From the NCBI GenBank assembly GCA_951813085.1, contig OX638348.1:3047627-3111626 (forward strand): 64,000 nt of DNA. Reading direction: 5' to 3'. Source of the DNA: an uncultured Opitutaceae bacterium. Its GTDB lineage: Bacteria; Verrucomicrobiota; Verrucomicrobiia; Opitutales; Opitutaceae. A program made the translations under genes and the position numbers. This document shows, piece by piece, positions 35,275 through 45,470 of the stretch. The first letter of the stretch is position 1; each line of letters starts with the position of its first letter. Under the pieces are notes generated by a model that made no database searches, was not told where the DNA came from, and was given only the letters and a program-made list of their open reading frames with translations.

Positions 35275-38200
35275 ATGAAAAAACTGCTTGCCGCCAATCG
35301 AAGCGAAATCGCCGTGCGAATCTTTCGGAGCGCGACCGAAATGGGATACCGAACGGTAGCCATCTACGCCAATGAGGACCGATTCGGAGTCCACCGATTC
35401 AAAGCGGACGAGGCCTATCTCGTCGGCCAGGGCAAAGGTCCGGTTGCCGCGTATCTGGACATACAGAACATCATCGACCTCGCCAAAAGCAAAGGCGTCG
35501 ACCTCGTTCATCCCGGATATGGATTCCTATCGGAAAACGCAGACTTTGCCCGGGCATGCGAATCGAATGGCATCAACTTTATCGGACCCAGCGCTGATTT
35601 GCTCGAACGCATGGGCGACAAGATTGAAGCCCGCAAAATCGCTGAGGGCGCAAAGGTCCCTACCCTGCCTGGCACTCCTGATCCCGTATCCGATCCGGCC
35701 AAAGCCATCAAGCTGGCTAAGAAAATCGGCTTCCCTCTCATCATCAAGGCAGCGTTCGGCGGCGGCGGTCGCGGCATGCGCGTGGTCGACGATCCGAAGA
35801 AGTTGAAATCCCTCCTCGAAGAAGCGCAAGGAGAAGCCGAACGGGCCTTTGGGAACCCAGCGGTCTTCCTCGAACGCTACATTAAGCGAGCCAAGCACAT
35901 AGAGGTTCAAATTCTCGGCGACAAGCAGGGCAACGTTCTCCATCTCCATGAGCGAGATTGCTCGGTGCAGCGACGCCATCAAAAAGTCGTCGAGGTCGCT
36001 CCCTCCATCGGTCTGCCTGAAAAGACGCGCCACGAGCTCTGCGAAGCGGCGGTCAAAATCGCCAAGTCGATCGGATACTACAGCGCAGGCACGGTAGAAT
36101 TCCTGCTCGATTCAGATACGAACGAGTGGTTCTTCATCGAAATGAATCCTCGTATCCAGGTCGAACATACCGTCACGGAGGTAATCACAGGCATCGACAT
36201 CGTTCGCGCGCAAGTGCTCATCGCCCAAGGCAAATCGTTGTTTAGCGACGAGATCGGCATTCCTCCTCAGGACGAGATCCCAAGGAATGGCTATGCCATT
36301 CAAGCGCGCATCACGACAGAAGACCCCGAACGAAATTTCACTCCCGACTACGGAAAGATCGTAAACTACCGCAGCGCCGCTGGATTTGGAATACGGCTCG
36401 ACGGGGCCATGGGCGATACGGGAGCGGTTATCACGCCATTTTACGATTCTCTATTGGTGAAGCTGACCGCTTCCGCTCGTACCTTCAATCTCGCGATCCA
36501 ACGCATGGACCGGGCACTCCGAGAGATGCGTATTCGCGGCGTTAAGACAAACATCCCCTTTATCGAGAACGTAATCCACCATGAAACGTTCCGTACGGGC
36601 AACGCGATCACTACGCTCATCGATACGACCCCCGAGCTCTTCAAGTTCAAGCGTCGGCGCGATCGAGCTACCAAGCTCCTCAATCTACTTGGCGAAACGA
36701 TCGTAAACGGAAACCCACAGGTTAAGAACCGCCCGGTTCCCGATATGAACCTGCCGGTCATCAACCCGGCATACGACCCCAAGGCGCCCAAGCCAAAAGG
36801 GACGCGCGACTACTTGCTAAAGCATGGACCGGAGAAATTCGCCCAGTGGACACGCAAGCAACGAAGACTCCTCGTCACTGACACGACCCTGCGCGACGCG
36901 CACCAATCTCTCCTCGCAGCCCGTATTCGAAGCTACGACATGCTTCGCGTCGCGGACAGTATCGCCCAGCGCGCCCACAATCTCTACAGCCTGGAATGCT
37001 GGGGAGGCGCGACTTTCGATACGTGCATGCGCTTCCTTCACGAAAGTCCATTCCGACGCTTGCGCGATCTTAGAGAGAAGATTCCGAACGTCTGCTTTCA
37101 GATGCTCCTGCGGGGCGCCAATGGAGTCGGGTATTCAAACTATCCCGACAATGTCATTAGAGCGTTCGTGAAGCACTCTGCAGAGGCAGGCATGGATATA
37201 TTCCGGATATTCGACTCCCTCAACTATCTACCCAACTTAAAGGTAGCCATGGAAGCCGTCCGCAAAGACACGGGGTCGGTCTGCGAGGCAACCGTTTGCT
37301 ATACCGGCGACATCCTCGACTCGAATCGCGACAAGTACACACTCGACTACTACGTCAACTTTGCCAAAGAGCTCGAGAAAATGGGCGCCCACGTACTTGC
37401 TCTAAAAGACATGTCAGGGCTCTGCCATCCGCGCGCAGCCTACAAGCTTATCAAGACGTTGCGTTCCGAAATATCCATCCCGGTTCACTTCCATACCCAC
37501 GACACGAGCGGCATCGCGTCCGCATCTATCGTCAAAGCGGCGGAAGCTGGCGTGGACGTAGTGGATCTTTCAATATCTTCGCTGTCCGGACTTACGGCTC
37601 AGCCAAACTTGAATTCGATCGCCAACGCATTCGCTGGTGACACGCGCGACACCCAGCTTGATCAAGGCTTCCTTGATCAGCTTTCCATCTATTGGGAAGC
37701 GGTACGCCAGTACTACGAGCCTTTCGACACCAGTCCTAAGTTCGGAACCGCGGAAGTCTACAAGCACGAAATGCCAGGGGGCCAGTATACCAATCTACGC
37801 GAACAGGCCCGCGCCCTAGGCCTCGGTCCCCGTTGGCCGGAAGTCGTTCGCTACTACGAGGAAGTGAATCAGATTCTCGGCGACATCGTCAAAGTAACGC
37901 CCAGCAGCAAGGTCGTAGGCGATCTCGCGATCCTGCTTCTGACTAAAGGAGTAGAGCCAAAGGACCTCGTCAATCTACCCGAAGGAACATCGTTCCCGGA
38001 ATCGGTAGTGGACATGCTTTCTGGAGGGCTTGGCCAACCCATGGGCGGATGGCCTAAAGCTGTGCAGAAAGTGGTACTGGGCGACCGCAAGGCGTACAGT
38101 GGACGACCCGGAGCGCGTGCGGCAAAAATTGACCTGGAAGAGGCGAAAGAGGTAGTCAGCGCCATCACCCGGCGCGCTTGCTCCGACGACGAACTATTCG

Positions 38201-38712
38201 AGTACCTCATGTACCCTCAAGTATTCAAGGAATTCGTCTCCTTCAGAAGCAGCTACGGGGATGCATCCTCCCTGCCTACCCCGGCATTTTTCTACGGACT
38301 CAAATCCGGAGAAGAGATTTCCGTGGAAATCGAGGAAGGAAAGACGCTCATCGTAAAGCTAATCTACCTGAGCGAGCCCAACGACGATGGAGAACGCGTC
38401 CTGACTTTCGAGCTCAATGGTAAAGCGCGCGAATGCGTCATCACTGACCAATCCATCAAGGTAGAGTCCAAGCGACGCGAGAAAGCGGATTCAGCGAACT
38501 CCAAGCAGATCGGCGCGCCTATCCCCGCCATGATTAGCAGTCTCCCGGTGACCGTCGGCACACAGGTCAAGAAAGGCGACAAAATCGCTATCTTGGAAGC
38601 CATGAAAATGCAGACCACGGTATACGCGCAAGAAGATGGCCTTATCGACCAGATTGCCGTCCAAGTAGGCGACCAGGTTGAGAGCAAGGACTTGCTGATC
38701 ACGTTGCGATAG
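35275..38712 (+). CDS. pyc: Pyruvate carboxylase
   Basis: A 1,145-residue single-chain biotin enzyme that carboxylates pyruvate to oxaloacetate, the main anaplerotic step. The biotin carboxylase domain is at residues 1-455 (VHPGYGFLSENADFARAC, AAFGGGGRGMRVV, EMNPRIQVEHTVTE). The carboxyltransferase barrel is at about 530-800 (DTTLRDAHQSLLA, LALKDMSGL, HFHTHDT). The PYC/OADA tetramerisation domain follows, then the biotinyl domain with Lys1111 in EAMKMQT. The usual length is about 1,150, so it is complete. No regulator is adjacent. The region after the stop carries several hairpins that may end transcription. Confidence 0.96.
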   Translation: MKKLLAANRSEIAVRIFRSATEMGYRTVAIYANEDRFGVHRFKADEAYLVGQGKGPVAAYLDIQNIIDLAKSKGVDLVHPGYGFLSENADFARACESNGINFIGPSADLLERMGDKIEARKIAEGAKVPTLPGTPDPVSDPAKAIKLAKKIGFPLIIKAAFGGGGRGMRVVDDPKKLKSLLEEAQGEAERAFGNPAVFLERYIKRAKHIEVQILGDKQGNVLHLHERDCSVQRRHQKVVEVAPSIGLPEKTRHELCEAAVKIAKSIGYYSAGTVEFLLDSDTNEWFFIEMNPRIQVEHTVTEVITGIDIVRAQVLIAQGKSLFSDEIGIPPQDEIPRNGYAIQARITTEDPERNFTPDYGKIVNYRSAAGFGIRLDGAMGDTGAVITPFYDSLLVKLTASARTFNLAIQRMDRALREMRIRGVKTNIPFIENVIHHETFRTGNAITTLIDTTPELFKFKRRRDRATKLLNLLGETIVNGNPQVKNRPVPDMNLPVINPAYDPKAPKPKGTRDYLLKHGPEKFAQWTRKQRRLLVTDTTLRDAHQSLLAARIRSYDMLRVADSIAQRAHNLYSLECWGGATFDTCMRFLHESPFRRLRDLREKIPNVCFQMLLRGANGVGYSNYPDNVIRAFVKHSAEAGMDIFRIFDSLNYLPNLKVAMEAVRKDTGSVCEATVCYTGDILDSNRDKYTLDYYVNFAKELEKMGAHVLALKDMSGLCHPRAAYKLIKTLRSEISIPVHFHTHDTSGIASASIVKAAEAGVDVVDLSISSLSGLTAQPNLNSIANAFAGDTRDTQLDQGFLDQLSIYWEAVRQYYEPFDTSPKFGTAEVYKHEMPGGQYTNLREQARALGLGPRWPEVVRYYEEVNQILGDIVKVTPSSKVVGDLAILLLTKGVEPKDLVNLPEGTSFPESVVDMLSGGLGQPMGGWPKAVQKVVLGDRKAYSGRPGARAAKIDLEEAKEVVSAITRRACSDDELFEYLMYPQVFKEFVSFRSSYGDASSLPTPAFFYGLKSGEEISVEIEEGKTLIVKLIYLSEPNDDGERVLTFELNGKARECVITDQSIKVESKRREKADSANSKQIGAPIPAMISSLPVTVGTQVKKGDKIAILEAMKMQTTVYAQEDGLIDQIAVQVGDQVESKDLLITLR

Positions 38713-39022
38713 TATCGATAGACACATTCAGTCCTGGAGGGCTTGGCTTGATCGGGCGTCTAGCCATTCTGAGTTGGGAAGCCCGGCTTCTCCCGTCGAA
38801 CGGGATACGCCGTGGCAAGCTTCGCCACGTTTCCACTTCGCGAAGCTTGGTGGTAGGAACCGGGATGGTTCTCTTGTTGGAGAAACGTAAGATTCACCAG
38901 CTAAGATTTAGCTGACGATCCTAGCGGATCTTCAATCGTTGGCACCAAAATCAACACTCGAATCGCCATTCAACAGTTGAGCCTTGAGAATCTTCGATAT
39001 TCCCGGACAATTAGTTGAAATC
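38713..39022. other. Hairpin-rich intergenic stretch after pyc
   Basis: Three inverted repeats are packed together: TCCCG/CGGGA at 38791-38805, CGTGGC/GCCACG at 38811-38829, and AAGCTTCG/CGAAGCTT at 38817-38848. The last two overlap and are mutually exclusive foldings. The third ends exactly where the tRNA-Tyr-like repeat begins (38848). This marks the left edge of the tRNA-Tyr-bounded segment and may also terminate pyc. No gene is seen. Confidence 0.5.
38848..38860 (-). repeat. 13-bp copy of the tRNA-Tyr 3' end including CCA
   Basis: TGGTGGTAGGAAC is identical to 39904-39916, the encoded CCA, discriminator base and acceptor strand of tRNA-Tyr, in the same orientation and 1,056 bp away. Similarity fades after that (CGGGATGGTTC against AGGATTCGAACC). 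This is the geometry of an old attachment-site duplication, though 13 bp alone is short. Confidence 0.5.
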
Positions 39023-39757
39023 ATGGAATCTAGACATTTGGCAGCGTTGTTTTCGGTTGCTCTAGCAATGTGCACCTATGCGTCGGCCCAAAAGGCAACC
39101 GACATTGATCAAAGTCTTATAGTGGGAATATGGTATCGTGAAATCCCGGACGTTGTGGGTACCCGACACGAGTATACTGAATACAGGAAAGATGGCACAT
39201 TCCTATCAATTGCCAGACTACACTCAAAGCACGTTAAAGGTCGGACCGCAAGGTGGTCAGAGCACTATGGCACTTGGAAACTTTCTGGACGCAAATTGAA
39301 AACAGACGGATTTTTCAACGGTAGAAGATTCATTGGAAACCACCGCGGAACCAATAAAATATTAGAACTCACAGAGAACTATTTTGTATTCAGAAATGCC
39401 TTCAAGTGGAAAATGGAGAAAGTGGACTGGTTAAGCAGTTCAGCTAGAACGAGTGAATCAGATACAATCCTAGACTTTGCTGATGAACGGGTGACTCCCC
39501 CTAGCCTAATACTATGGATAAACGCTGTTTATCCAAATGAGATACGGAGATCTGATCTCAGAGGAGAAGTTCACCTGGAATTTATTGTCGATGTGAATGG
39601 TTATCCAAGAGATGTGGTTGTGATAGAAGCTACAAACGAGCATTTCGCCCAAGCAGCCATCGACGCGATTTCCCAATGGAGGTACAAACCCGCTCAAGAT
39701 ACGGAAAGCAACTACGGAGCAAGCCGAGCTATTCAGCAGATTTCATTTGTTCCTTAA
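39023..39757 (+). CDS. Exported protein with a TonB C-terminal domain
   Basis: About 244 residues from ATG 39023, which begins a signal peptide (ALFSVALAMCTYASAQ). An upstream frame start at 38984 adds 13 residues. Residues about 30-130 resemble a lipocalin-like or META-style beta domain (VGIWYREIPD, TWKLSGRKLKTDGFF). The last 80 residues are a TonB_C fold: PPSLILWINAVYPNEIRRSD, GEVHLEFIVDVNGYPRDVVV, and AAIDAISQWRYKPAQ. The transmembrane anchor and proline-rich linker of true TonB are absent, so it is a TonB-domain relative, not an energy transducer. AT-richer than pyc and queA, it sits between tRNA-Tyr repeats. Confidence 0.7.
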   Translation: MESRHLAALFSVALAMCTYASAQKATDIDQSLIVGIWYREIPDVVGTRHEYTEYRKDGTFLSIARLHSKHVKGRTARWSEHYGTWKLSGRKLKTDGFFNGRRFIGNHRGTNKILELTENYFVFRNAFKWKMEKVDWLSSSARTSESDTILDFADERVTPPSLILWINAVYPNEIRRSDLRGEVHLEFIVDVNGYPRDVVVIEATNEHFAQAAIDAISQWRYKPAQDTESNYGASRAIQQISFVP

Positions 39758-39822
39758 GCAATAGTCGCCTCAGGAGTGAAACGAAAAAGAACCCGCTCGG
39801 CGGCTTCCGTCGAATCTCTTGT

Positions 39823-39840
39823 GGTTCAAATCCTGTTCCT
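39823..39840 (+). repeat. Inverted copy of the tRNA-Tyr T arm
   Basis: GGTTCAAATCCTGTTCCT matches the T loop, T stem and acceptor of tRNA-Tyr (GGTTCGAATCCTGTTCCT) at 17 of 18 positions, but on the opposite strand, 70-90 bp from the tRNA itself. The two could pair as an inverted repeat. No other part of a tRNA can be built around it. Confidence 0.6.
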
Positions 39841-39903
39841 GGGGAGGCTTGGAAACTTACAGATTGCGCCAGTCGCGACGAGCGTCCTCAGCATCGGAGA
39901 GAA

Positions 39904-39989
<86 letters not shown>

Positions 39990-40119
39990 AGAGCCAATTA
40001 AAAGGCCGCATAGAGTTGGGCTTTTACAATAAAGATCAAGGGCTTTTTCCAAAAATGTCGAGCCTCTGAATTAAGCGCTCGACACGGGTTTTCGATGTGA
40101 AACACTCCCGGACTTCCCA

Positions 40120-41208
40120 ATGGAAACCGCCCTATTCGACTATCATCTGCCGGCGGACCGGATCGCCCAACATCCGGCGGAGTCACGCGACGGCTCACGC
40201 CTGCTGGTCGTAAATAGAAAGGACCGATCTATCGCGCATCGCCGTTTCCAGGAACTGCCCGATTATATAGGCGCCAAAGACCGGGTCTTCCGCAACAACG
40301 CCAAAGTCCTTCCCGCTCGGCTTTTCGCTCAACGCAACACTGGGGGGCGCGTTGAATGCCTGCTTCTCAGGCCTGCTCCAAGACCCGGCTCTTATCCTGA
40401 GGAATGGTGGTGCTTGCTAAAGCCAGGCCGCAAGCTGCCCATCGGATCACGCTTTTCCGCCAACGGCCTGTTCGTCGCCGAAGTAATCGATAAAAACGAT
40501 TCAGCTGAATACCGCGTATCCTTCGATCTGGTTTCCCATTCATCCGTGGTCCAGTTAGTCGAATCGATGGGTAAAATGCCCCTTCCTCCCTATATCTCTA
40601 GGGATCGGGAAGACGACCGCGATAGGCATGACAAGGAACGATACCAGACCATATACGCTCAGGACGAACACGCAGTCGCTGCCGCCGCGCCCACTGCAGG
40701 ACTGCACTTCACCCAAAATCTCATAGAGACTCTAGAATCTCAAGGCGCCTGCTTCCATGACCTGACCCTTCATGTAGGCATGGGCACTTTCAAGCCGCTC
40801 GGCGAGGGAGAGGTCGAAGCGCACGAAATCCATCGAGAGATCTATGAAGTCCCTCCCACCACTCAAGAGGCTCTCGTCACCACGCCGCGAGACGGTAAGC
40901 GCCGCGTATGCATCGGAACGACCAGCGTCCGTACCATCGAGGATTTTATGCGAAAGCGCGAAGAGCCATCCGATAAGACCTATACCGATGAAGCCGCCCT
41001 TTTCCTCTACCCTCCTTGCTCCTTCAAGGGCGTAGACGCCCTGATTACGAATTTCCACCTTCCGAAATCGACTCTCCTCTGCCTGGTTTCCGCGTTTCTT
41101 TCACCCAATAAATCCGACGGAATTGACTGGCTGAAAAGCATTTACGAAGAAGCGATCTCAGAGGAATACCGGTTTTTAAGCTATGGGGACGCCATGCTCA
41201 TTCTGTAA
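40120..41208 (+). CDS. queA: S-adenosylmethionine:tRNA ribosyltransferase-isomerase QueA
   Basis: A 362-residue cytoplasmic enzyme that transfers and isomerises the ribosyl group of SAM onto preQ1 in tRNA, giving epoxyqueuosine. The order and motifs match the family: FDYHLPADRIAQHPAESRDG at the start, RVFRNNAKVLPARLF, MGKMPLPPYI, AVAAAAPTAGLHFT, LTLHVGMGTFKPL and TNFHLPKSTLL near the end. No other queuosine gene (tgt, queG) is beside it. It follows tRNA-Tyr, one of the four queuosine-bearing tRNAs, in divergent orientation; this could be coincidence. Confidence 0.95.
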   Translation: METALFDYHLPADRIAQHPAESRDGSRLLVVNRKDRSIAHRRFQELPDYIGAKDRVFRNNAKVLPARLFAQRNTGGRVECLLLRPAPRPGSYPEEWWCLLKPGRKLPIGSRFSANGLFVAEVIDKNDSAEYRVSFDLVSHSSVVQLVESMGKMPLPPYISRDREDDRDRHDKERYQTIYAQDEHAVAAAAPTAGLHFTQNLIETLESQGACFHDLTLHVGMGTFKPLGEGEVEAHEIHREIYEVPPTTQEALVTTPRDGKRRVCIGTTSVRTIEDFMRKREEPSDKTYTDEAALFLYPPCSFKGVDALITNFHLPKSTLLCLVSAFLSPNKSDGIDWLKSIYEEAISEEYRFLSYGDAMLIL

Positions 41209-41294
41209 ATTCCGACCCACGGCTAGACAATTCTTGAACGTTCGCATATCGTTAACGTCAGTAAGGAAAGCGCCGGAATATTCCGGCTCCCCCT

Positions 41295-41663
41295 ATGACC
41301 GAGCCTGACGAAATAAAGACCATAATCGAAGACGCCACCTTCGACTTTGCCATGGGTGACAGCGCCCAAGCCGTATCCAAGCTTGAGTCGCTTCTTGAAA
41401 CCGCCCCCGACAGCTTCGAAGGTTGGCACGCGCTGTGCGAGATCCACTACTCCGAGAAACGCTACCAAGAGGCCTTGGAGGCCGCTGAAAAGGCTCACGC
41501 CCTCCAAACCGACGATCTCTTCATCAACACCAGCCTATCGCGTATCTGGCTCGAATTGGGCTCTAAGGAGAACGCCGAGCGCTTCGGCGCCCAGGCCAAG
41601 ATCGCGGGATGGAAAGAGGAGCTAAAGAACCCGCAGGAATCAACGGACCAAATCCAATCCTAA
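41295..41663 (+). CDS. Small TPR-repeat protein
   Basis: A 122-residue soluble protein made of about two and a half tetratricopeptide repeats: DFAMGDSAQAVSKLESLLET, SFEGWHALCEIHYSEKRYQE followed by ALEAAEKAHAL, and FINTSLSRIWLELGSKENAE. There is no signal peptide or enzyme domain. TPR units mediate protein-protein contact; the partner is unknown. It lies between queA and accA on the same strand with gaps of 86 and 78 bp, so co-transcription with accA is possible. Confidence 0.75.
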   Translation: MTEPDEIKTIIEDATFDFAMGDSAQAVSKLESLLETAPDSFEGWHALCEIHYSEKRYQEALEAAEKAHALQTDDLFINTSLSRIWLELGSKENAERFGAQAKIAGWKEELKNPQESTDQIQS

Positions 41664-41741
41664 CTCGAGATTTAGGCACTATTTAACCTCGACTTTCAAC
41701 CTCTCACATTCATATTCCGCCACTTTTTCCGAATCAGGCCT

Positions 41742-42737
41742 ATGGACATGAAATATGCTCTCGACTTTGAAAAGCCGCTTCGCGGTCTGATCAAGCAGCT
41801 GGACGCCTTGCACCAGCTGTCAGAAGAAAACCACATCGACGTTTCCAGTGAGATCAAGGCCATCGAGTCCAAGATCGAGCAGACAAAGCGCTCCATCTAC
41901 TCCAACCTCTCATCTTGGCAGCGCGTGCAGCTCGCTCGCCACCCGCTCCGGCCCTATTCACTCGACTATGTGAATTCCATCTTAGAAGGCTTCCAGGAAT
42001 ACCAAGGAGACCGTCAATTTCGCGACGACAAGTCCATCATAGGAGGTACCGCCTTCCTAGATAGAAAAGCCGTCATGATCATCGCCCAGCAAAAGGGCCG
42101 GAATACGAAAGAGAACATCCTGAGGAATTTTGGGATGCCGAATCCTGAAGGCTATCGCAAGGCCTTGAGGCTCATGAAGATGGCTGAAAAATTCGATCTG
42201 CCGATCATTACTTGGGTCGATACGCCTGGCGCCTATCCCGGAGTCGGCTCCGAGGAACGCCACGTCGCAGAGGCCATCGCAGTGAATATTCGCGATATGA
42301 GCCAAATGACCGTTCCTATCGTCACGGTTGTTGTGGGCGAAGGCGGATCCGGTGGCGCCCTTGGGATCGCTGTTGCAGATCGCGTTCTTATTCTCGAAAA
42401 CGCTTACTACTCCGTAATTTCGCCGGAAAGCTGCTCGGCCATTCTTTGGAAGGACCGAAGCCAGGCTTCCAAGGCCGCCGATGCCTTGAAGCTAGGAGAT
42501 CAGGCGCTTCTGAAGAAGCTCGGCGTGGTCGACGAAATCATCGAAGAACCAATGGGCGGCGCTCAGAACGATCCAGACGAAGCGGCCCAATCCGTAGGCG
42601 CCTCCGTCAAGAAGCATATCAACGAATTGCTTAAACTCTCCAAGGACCGTTTGGTGGAAGGGCGTTACGCTCGGTTTCGGGCATTGGGTGAAACCGATGA
42701 TGGAAAAGTGATCGACATCAACGAAGCCGCCTCCTAG
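41742..42737 (+). CDS. accA: Acetyl-CoA carboxylase carboxyltransferase subunit alpha
   Basis: A 331-residue subunit of the heterotetrameric carboxyltransferase that makes malonyl-CoA for fatty-acid synthesis. The N-terminal helical hairpin (LDFEKPLRGLIKQLDALHQL) is followed by the crotonase-like core with HPLRPYSLDYV, GGTAFLDRKAVMIIAQQKGR, NFGMPNPEGYRKALRLMKMA, TPGAYPGVGSEER, EGGSGGALGIAVADRV and YSVISPESCSAILWKD. accD is not adjacent. Length is normal for the family. Confidence 0.95.
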   Translation: MDMKYALDFEKPLRGLIKQLDALHQLSEENHIDVSSEIKAIESKIEQTKRSIYSNLSSWQRVQLARHPLRPYSLDYVNSILEGFQEYQGDRQFRDDKSIIGGTAFLDRKAVMIIAQQKGRNTKENILRNFGMPNPEGYRKALRLMKMAEKFDLPIITWVDTPGAYPGVGSEERHVAEAIAVNIRDMSQMTVPIVTVVVGEGGSGGALGIAVADRVLILENAYYSVISPESCSAILWKDRSQASKAADALKLGDQALLKKLGVVDEIIEEPMGGAQNDPDEAAQSVGASVKKHINELLKLSKDRLVEGRYARFRALGETDDGKVIDINEAAS

Positions 42738-42790
42738 GTCCCTCTCAAATTTAAAATCCAAGCGAACTTTTTGAACTACAAAAACCGGTC

Positions 42791-42815
42791 TTGCCTCCCC
42801 GAAGGCAAAACCTTT
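42791..42815 (+). terminator. Weak hairpin between accA and ilvB
   Basis: TTGCCT (42791-42796) and AGGCAA (42803-42808) form a 6-bp stem, followed by AACCTTTT. It could be a weak terminator of accA or part of the ilvB leader. No leader peptide rich in branched-chain codons was found, so classical attenuation is not supported. Confidence 0.3.
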
Positions 42816-42841
42816 TAAATCCGCCGGAATCGCCACTGAAA

Positions 42842-44608
42842 ATGAGCGCTACTACAGACGTCCAAACCTCCCCTGAAGCCACCGCCGAAATGAACGGTGC
42901 CGATATCCTTGTCGAATCGCTGATCCGAGAAGGCGTAACGGATATCTTCGCCTACCCAGGCGGCGCCTCCATGGAGATGCACCAATCGCTCGCCAAGGCC
43001 AAAGATCGCATTCGCACCATTCTCCCCCGGCACGAGCAAGGTGGATCCTTCGCCGCAGAGGGATACGCGCGGGCATCTGGAAGACCCGGAGTTTGCATGG
43101 CCACCAGCGGACCTGGGGCCACTAATTTGATGACGGCGATCGCCGACGCCTATATGGATAGCACGCCGCTTGTGTGCATCACTGGACAGGTCTATTCGAA
43201 ATTCATCGGAAAAGCCGCCTTCCAGGAGACAGACTTTTTCGGGATGACCCTCCCAGTCGTGAAGCACAGCTATCTCGTCATGGACATCAAGGACCTGGCG
43301 TACTCGGTGAAGGAAGCCTTCAAGGTCGCCACATCTGGACGACCCGGCCCCGTTGTCATCGATATTCCAAAAGATGTGCAGCAGAATATGATCGTTCCCG
43401 ATTGGCCCGGAGAAATCGAGCTGCGCGACTCAAAACGTCCCTCATTCGCCAAGGACAAGGAACTGACCAATATTCTGCGACTCGTCGAGGAAGCGAAACG
43501 GCCCATGATCTATTTCGGAGGCGGGATCGTTTCCGCGGAGGCCTATGACGAGCTAGGCGCCTTCATCGAAAAGACCGGCGTCCCCTGCTCGTCTACCCTG
43601 ATGGGCGTTGGCGCCTTTCCAGAGACGCATTTGCTATCCACGAAATGGTTCGGCATGCATGGGTCCGCCTACGGCAATCTCGCCGTCCACAATTGCGACC
43701 TCCTGCTCGCTTTCGGCGTTCGGTTCGATGACCGAATCACCGGAGATGTATCCAAGTTCGCGCCACAAGCAGAGATCGTCCACCTAGACATCGATGCATC
43801 GGAGCACAATAAGAACAAGATAGTGCACCATCCCATAGTAGGCGAAATCCGACACGCCCTGGGACGCATGGTCGAGCTAGCTGATCAGATTGATTTCAAG
43901 AAGCCCGACCTCAATGCCTGGATAGAGCGCATCCAAGACTGGAAAAAGGAATTTCCCTTTTCCTACGAGGACAGTCCCCATATCCTAGGACAGGAAGCGA
44001 TCCGTGTCCTCTTTGAATTAACCAACGGCGAAGCGATCATTACTACCGGAGTGGGCCAGCACCAGATGTGGGCCGCCCAATACTACGATTTCGCCTATCC
44101 TCGTCACCATATCTCCTCCCTTGGATTGGGCTCAATGGGATACGGCTACCCGTCTGCAATTGGAGCCAAGGTCGCTTGTCCAGACAAGCAAGTTATTGAT
44201 ATCGATGGAGATGGGTCATTCGTCATGAATGTTCAAGAACTCGCGACCGCTAAGATTGAAAAGATCGCGGCAAAAGCGATGATCCTCAACAATCAGCACC
44301 TCGGCATGGTGATGCAGTGGGAAGACCGGTTTTACGACAGCGTTCGCGGGAACACGATTTTGGGCGACGAGAACAATATTGGCTCCCCCGAGAACATCGA
44401 AGCGCTGTATCCAAATTATGTGGAAATCGCGAATGGCTTTGGCCTGCCAGCACGACGCGTTCACAAAAAGGAAGAGCTTCGCGACGCCGTCCAGGAGATG
44501 CTCGATAGCGACGAAGCCTTCGTCCTCGACGTCATCACACCCTATTCCGAGCACGTTCTACCGATGATCCCCGCCGGAAAATCGGTCGATCAGATGATCG
44601 TCAAATAG
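42842..44608 (+). CDS. ilvB: Acetolactate synthase large subunit
   Basis: A 588-residue thiamine-diphosphate enzyme that condenses pyruvate (or pyruvate and 2-ketobutyrate) in branched-chain amino-acid synthesis. ATG 42842 is chosen over an upstream in-frame TTG. The N-terminal pyrimidine-binding domain has [20 protein letters not shown] and the FAD/substrate region [20 protein letters not shown]. The central domain carries the nucleotide-fold segment. The C-terminal domain has the ThDP motif [20 protein letters not shown] ending in LNNQHLGMV. No ilvN regulatory subunit or ilvC follows; the next gene is on the other strand. Confidence 0.93.
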   Translation: MSATTDVQTSPEATAEMNGADILVESLIREGVTDIFAYPGGASMEMHQSLAKAKDRIRTILPRHEQGGSFAAEGYARASGRPGVCMATSGPGATNLMTAIADAYMDSTPLVCITGQVYSKFIGKAAFQETDFFGMTLPVVKHSYLVMDIKDLAYSVKEAFKVATSGRPGPVVIDIPKDVQQNMIVPDWPGEIELRDSKRPSFAKDKELTNILRLVEEAKRPMIYFGGGIVSAEAYDELGAFIEKTGVPCSSTLMGVGAFPETHLLSTKWFGMHGSAYGNLAVHNCDLLLAFGVRFDDRITGDVSKFAPQAEIVHLDIDASEHNKNKIVHHPIVGEIRHALGRMVELADQIDFKKPDLNAWIERIQDWKKEFPFSYEDSPHILGQEAIRVLFELTNGEAIITTGVGQHQMWAAQYYDFAYPRHHISSLGLGSMGYGYPSAIGAKVACPDKQVIDIDGDGSFVMNVQELATAKIEKIAAKAMILNNQHLGMVMQWEDRFYDSVRGNTILGDENNIGSPENIEALYPNYVEIANGFGLPARRVHKKEELRDAVQEMLDSDEAFVLDVITPYSEHVLPMIPAGKSVDQMIVK

Positions 44609-44630
44609 CTGCGCCGCGCATCGTTGCTCC

Positions 44631-45470
44631 CTAACCCGCTTCAACGACCAAAGCGGTCAGGTTATCTCGGCCGCTTTCTTGCTTGGCGTCACAAACAAGA
44701 CGCTCCGCAGGATTCATTTCGGCAAAGCTCGCAGGAGGAAAGTCCAGGAGCGTGTGTATTCGACGGTTAGAGATGCCGTCCGTCACGCCATCCGTGCACA
44801 ACACGAACCGATCTCCCTTTTCCACCTTAATGGAGCCGTACTGAGGATCGATTCGCTGAATGGAACCGCCGAGGGCTTGCTCCAGGATATTCCGATCGGG
44901 ACGGGTTCTCGCCTCGAATTCCGATATTTTCCCGGAACGGAGAAGGTAGCCAACATAAGTGTGGTCCTCAGTTACCTGCTTTAGCTCACCGTCTTTAGGG
45001 AGATGGTACAAGCGGCTATCGCCGACGTGACAGAAATAGGCAATGCCGGGAGTGAACCAAAAAAGGCTCAACGTGGCGCCCATGCCCCGGCACTCTTCGT
45101 AGTGCGCGCTCATCGTGTGCATTTCACTGTGAATGCGCGTAAAGAGCTCTTGCAGTATCTGCTCGCATCCTCGATCGAGCCCCATGGCGCTTAGCTGGAA
45201 CGATTTTGGCAGGAGTCCCGTAATCTTGTCCACAGCAATCTTGCTGGCGAATTCTCCCGCATTCGCCCCGCCCATTCCGTCGCTCACCGCAAAAATGAAG
45301 TCCTCTCCATTCATGGTTGCCGATCCATCCTTACCTAAAAAGCGCACTTCTTGAGCATCGAAATTCAAAGCGAGAAATGCGTCCTCGTTGTTATCCCGAA
45401 AGCGCCCGACGTCTGTAAGCCCATTCCAGGTCAACTGAAGCCCCGTCTCAGATCCGCTACTTTCGCTCAT
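44631..45470 (-). CDS. PP2C-family serine/threonine protein phosphatase
   Basis: A 279-residue cytosolic metal-dependent phosphatase. All PP2C motifs are visible: TDVGRFRDNNEDAF, IFAVSDGMGGANAGE, CRGMGATLSLFWF, YFCHVGDSRLYHL, QVTEDHTYVGYLL, RFVLCTDGVTDGI and SGRDNLTALVVE. The metal-binding Asp residues are intact. Its start overlaps the last 14 bases of the kinase-like gene upstream on the same strand, so the two are translationally coupled and probably act on the same target. This is the stand-alone Stp/PrpC style, with no membrane helix. Confidence 0.9.
   Translation of the reverse strand: MSESSGSETGLQLTWNGLTDVGRFRDNNEDAFLALNFDAQEVRFLGKDGSATMNGEDFIFAVSDGMGGANAGEFASKIAVDKITGLLPKSFQLSAMGLDRGCEQILQELFTRIHSEMHTMSAHYEECRGMGATLSLFWFTPGIAYFCHVGDSRLYHLPKDGELKQVTEDHTYVGYLLRSGKISEFEARTRPDRNILEQALGGSIQRIDPQYGSIKVEKGDRFVLCTDGVTDGISNRRIHTLLDFPPASFAEMNPAERLVCDAKQESGRDNLTALVVEAG

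Noticed and set aside
39760..39850. A second tRNA on the plus strand around the T-arm-like sequence at 39823
   Set aside because: Only the T arm and part of the acceptor can be formed; no D arm, anticodon arm or matching 5' acceptor strand is present.
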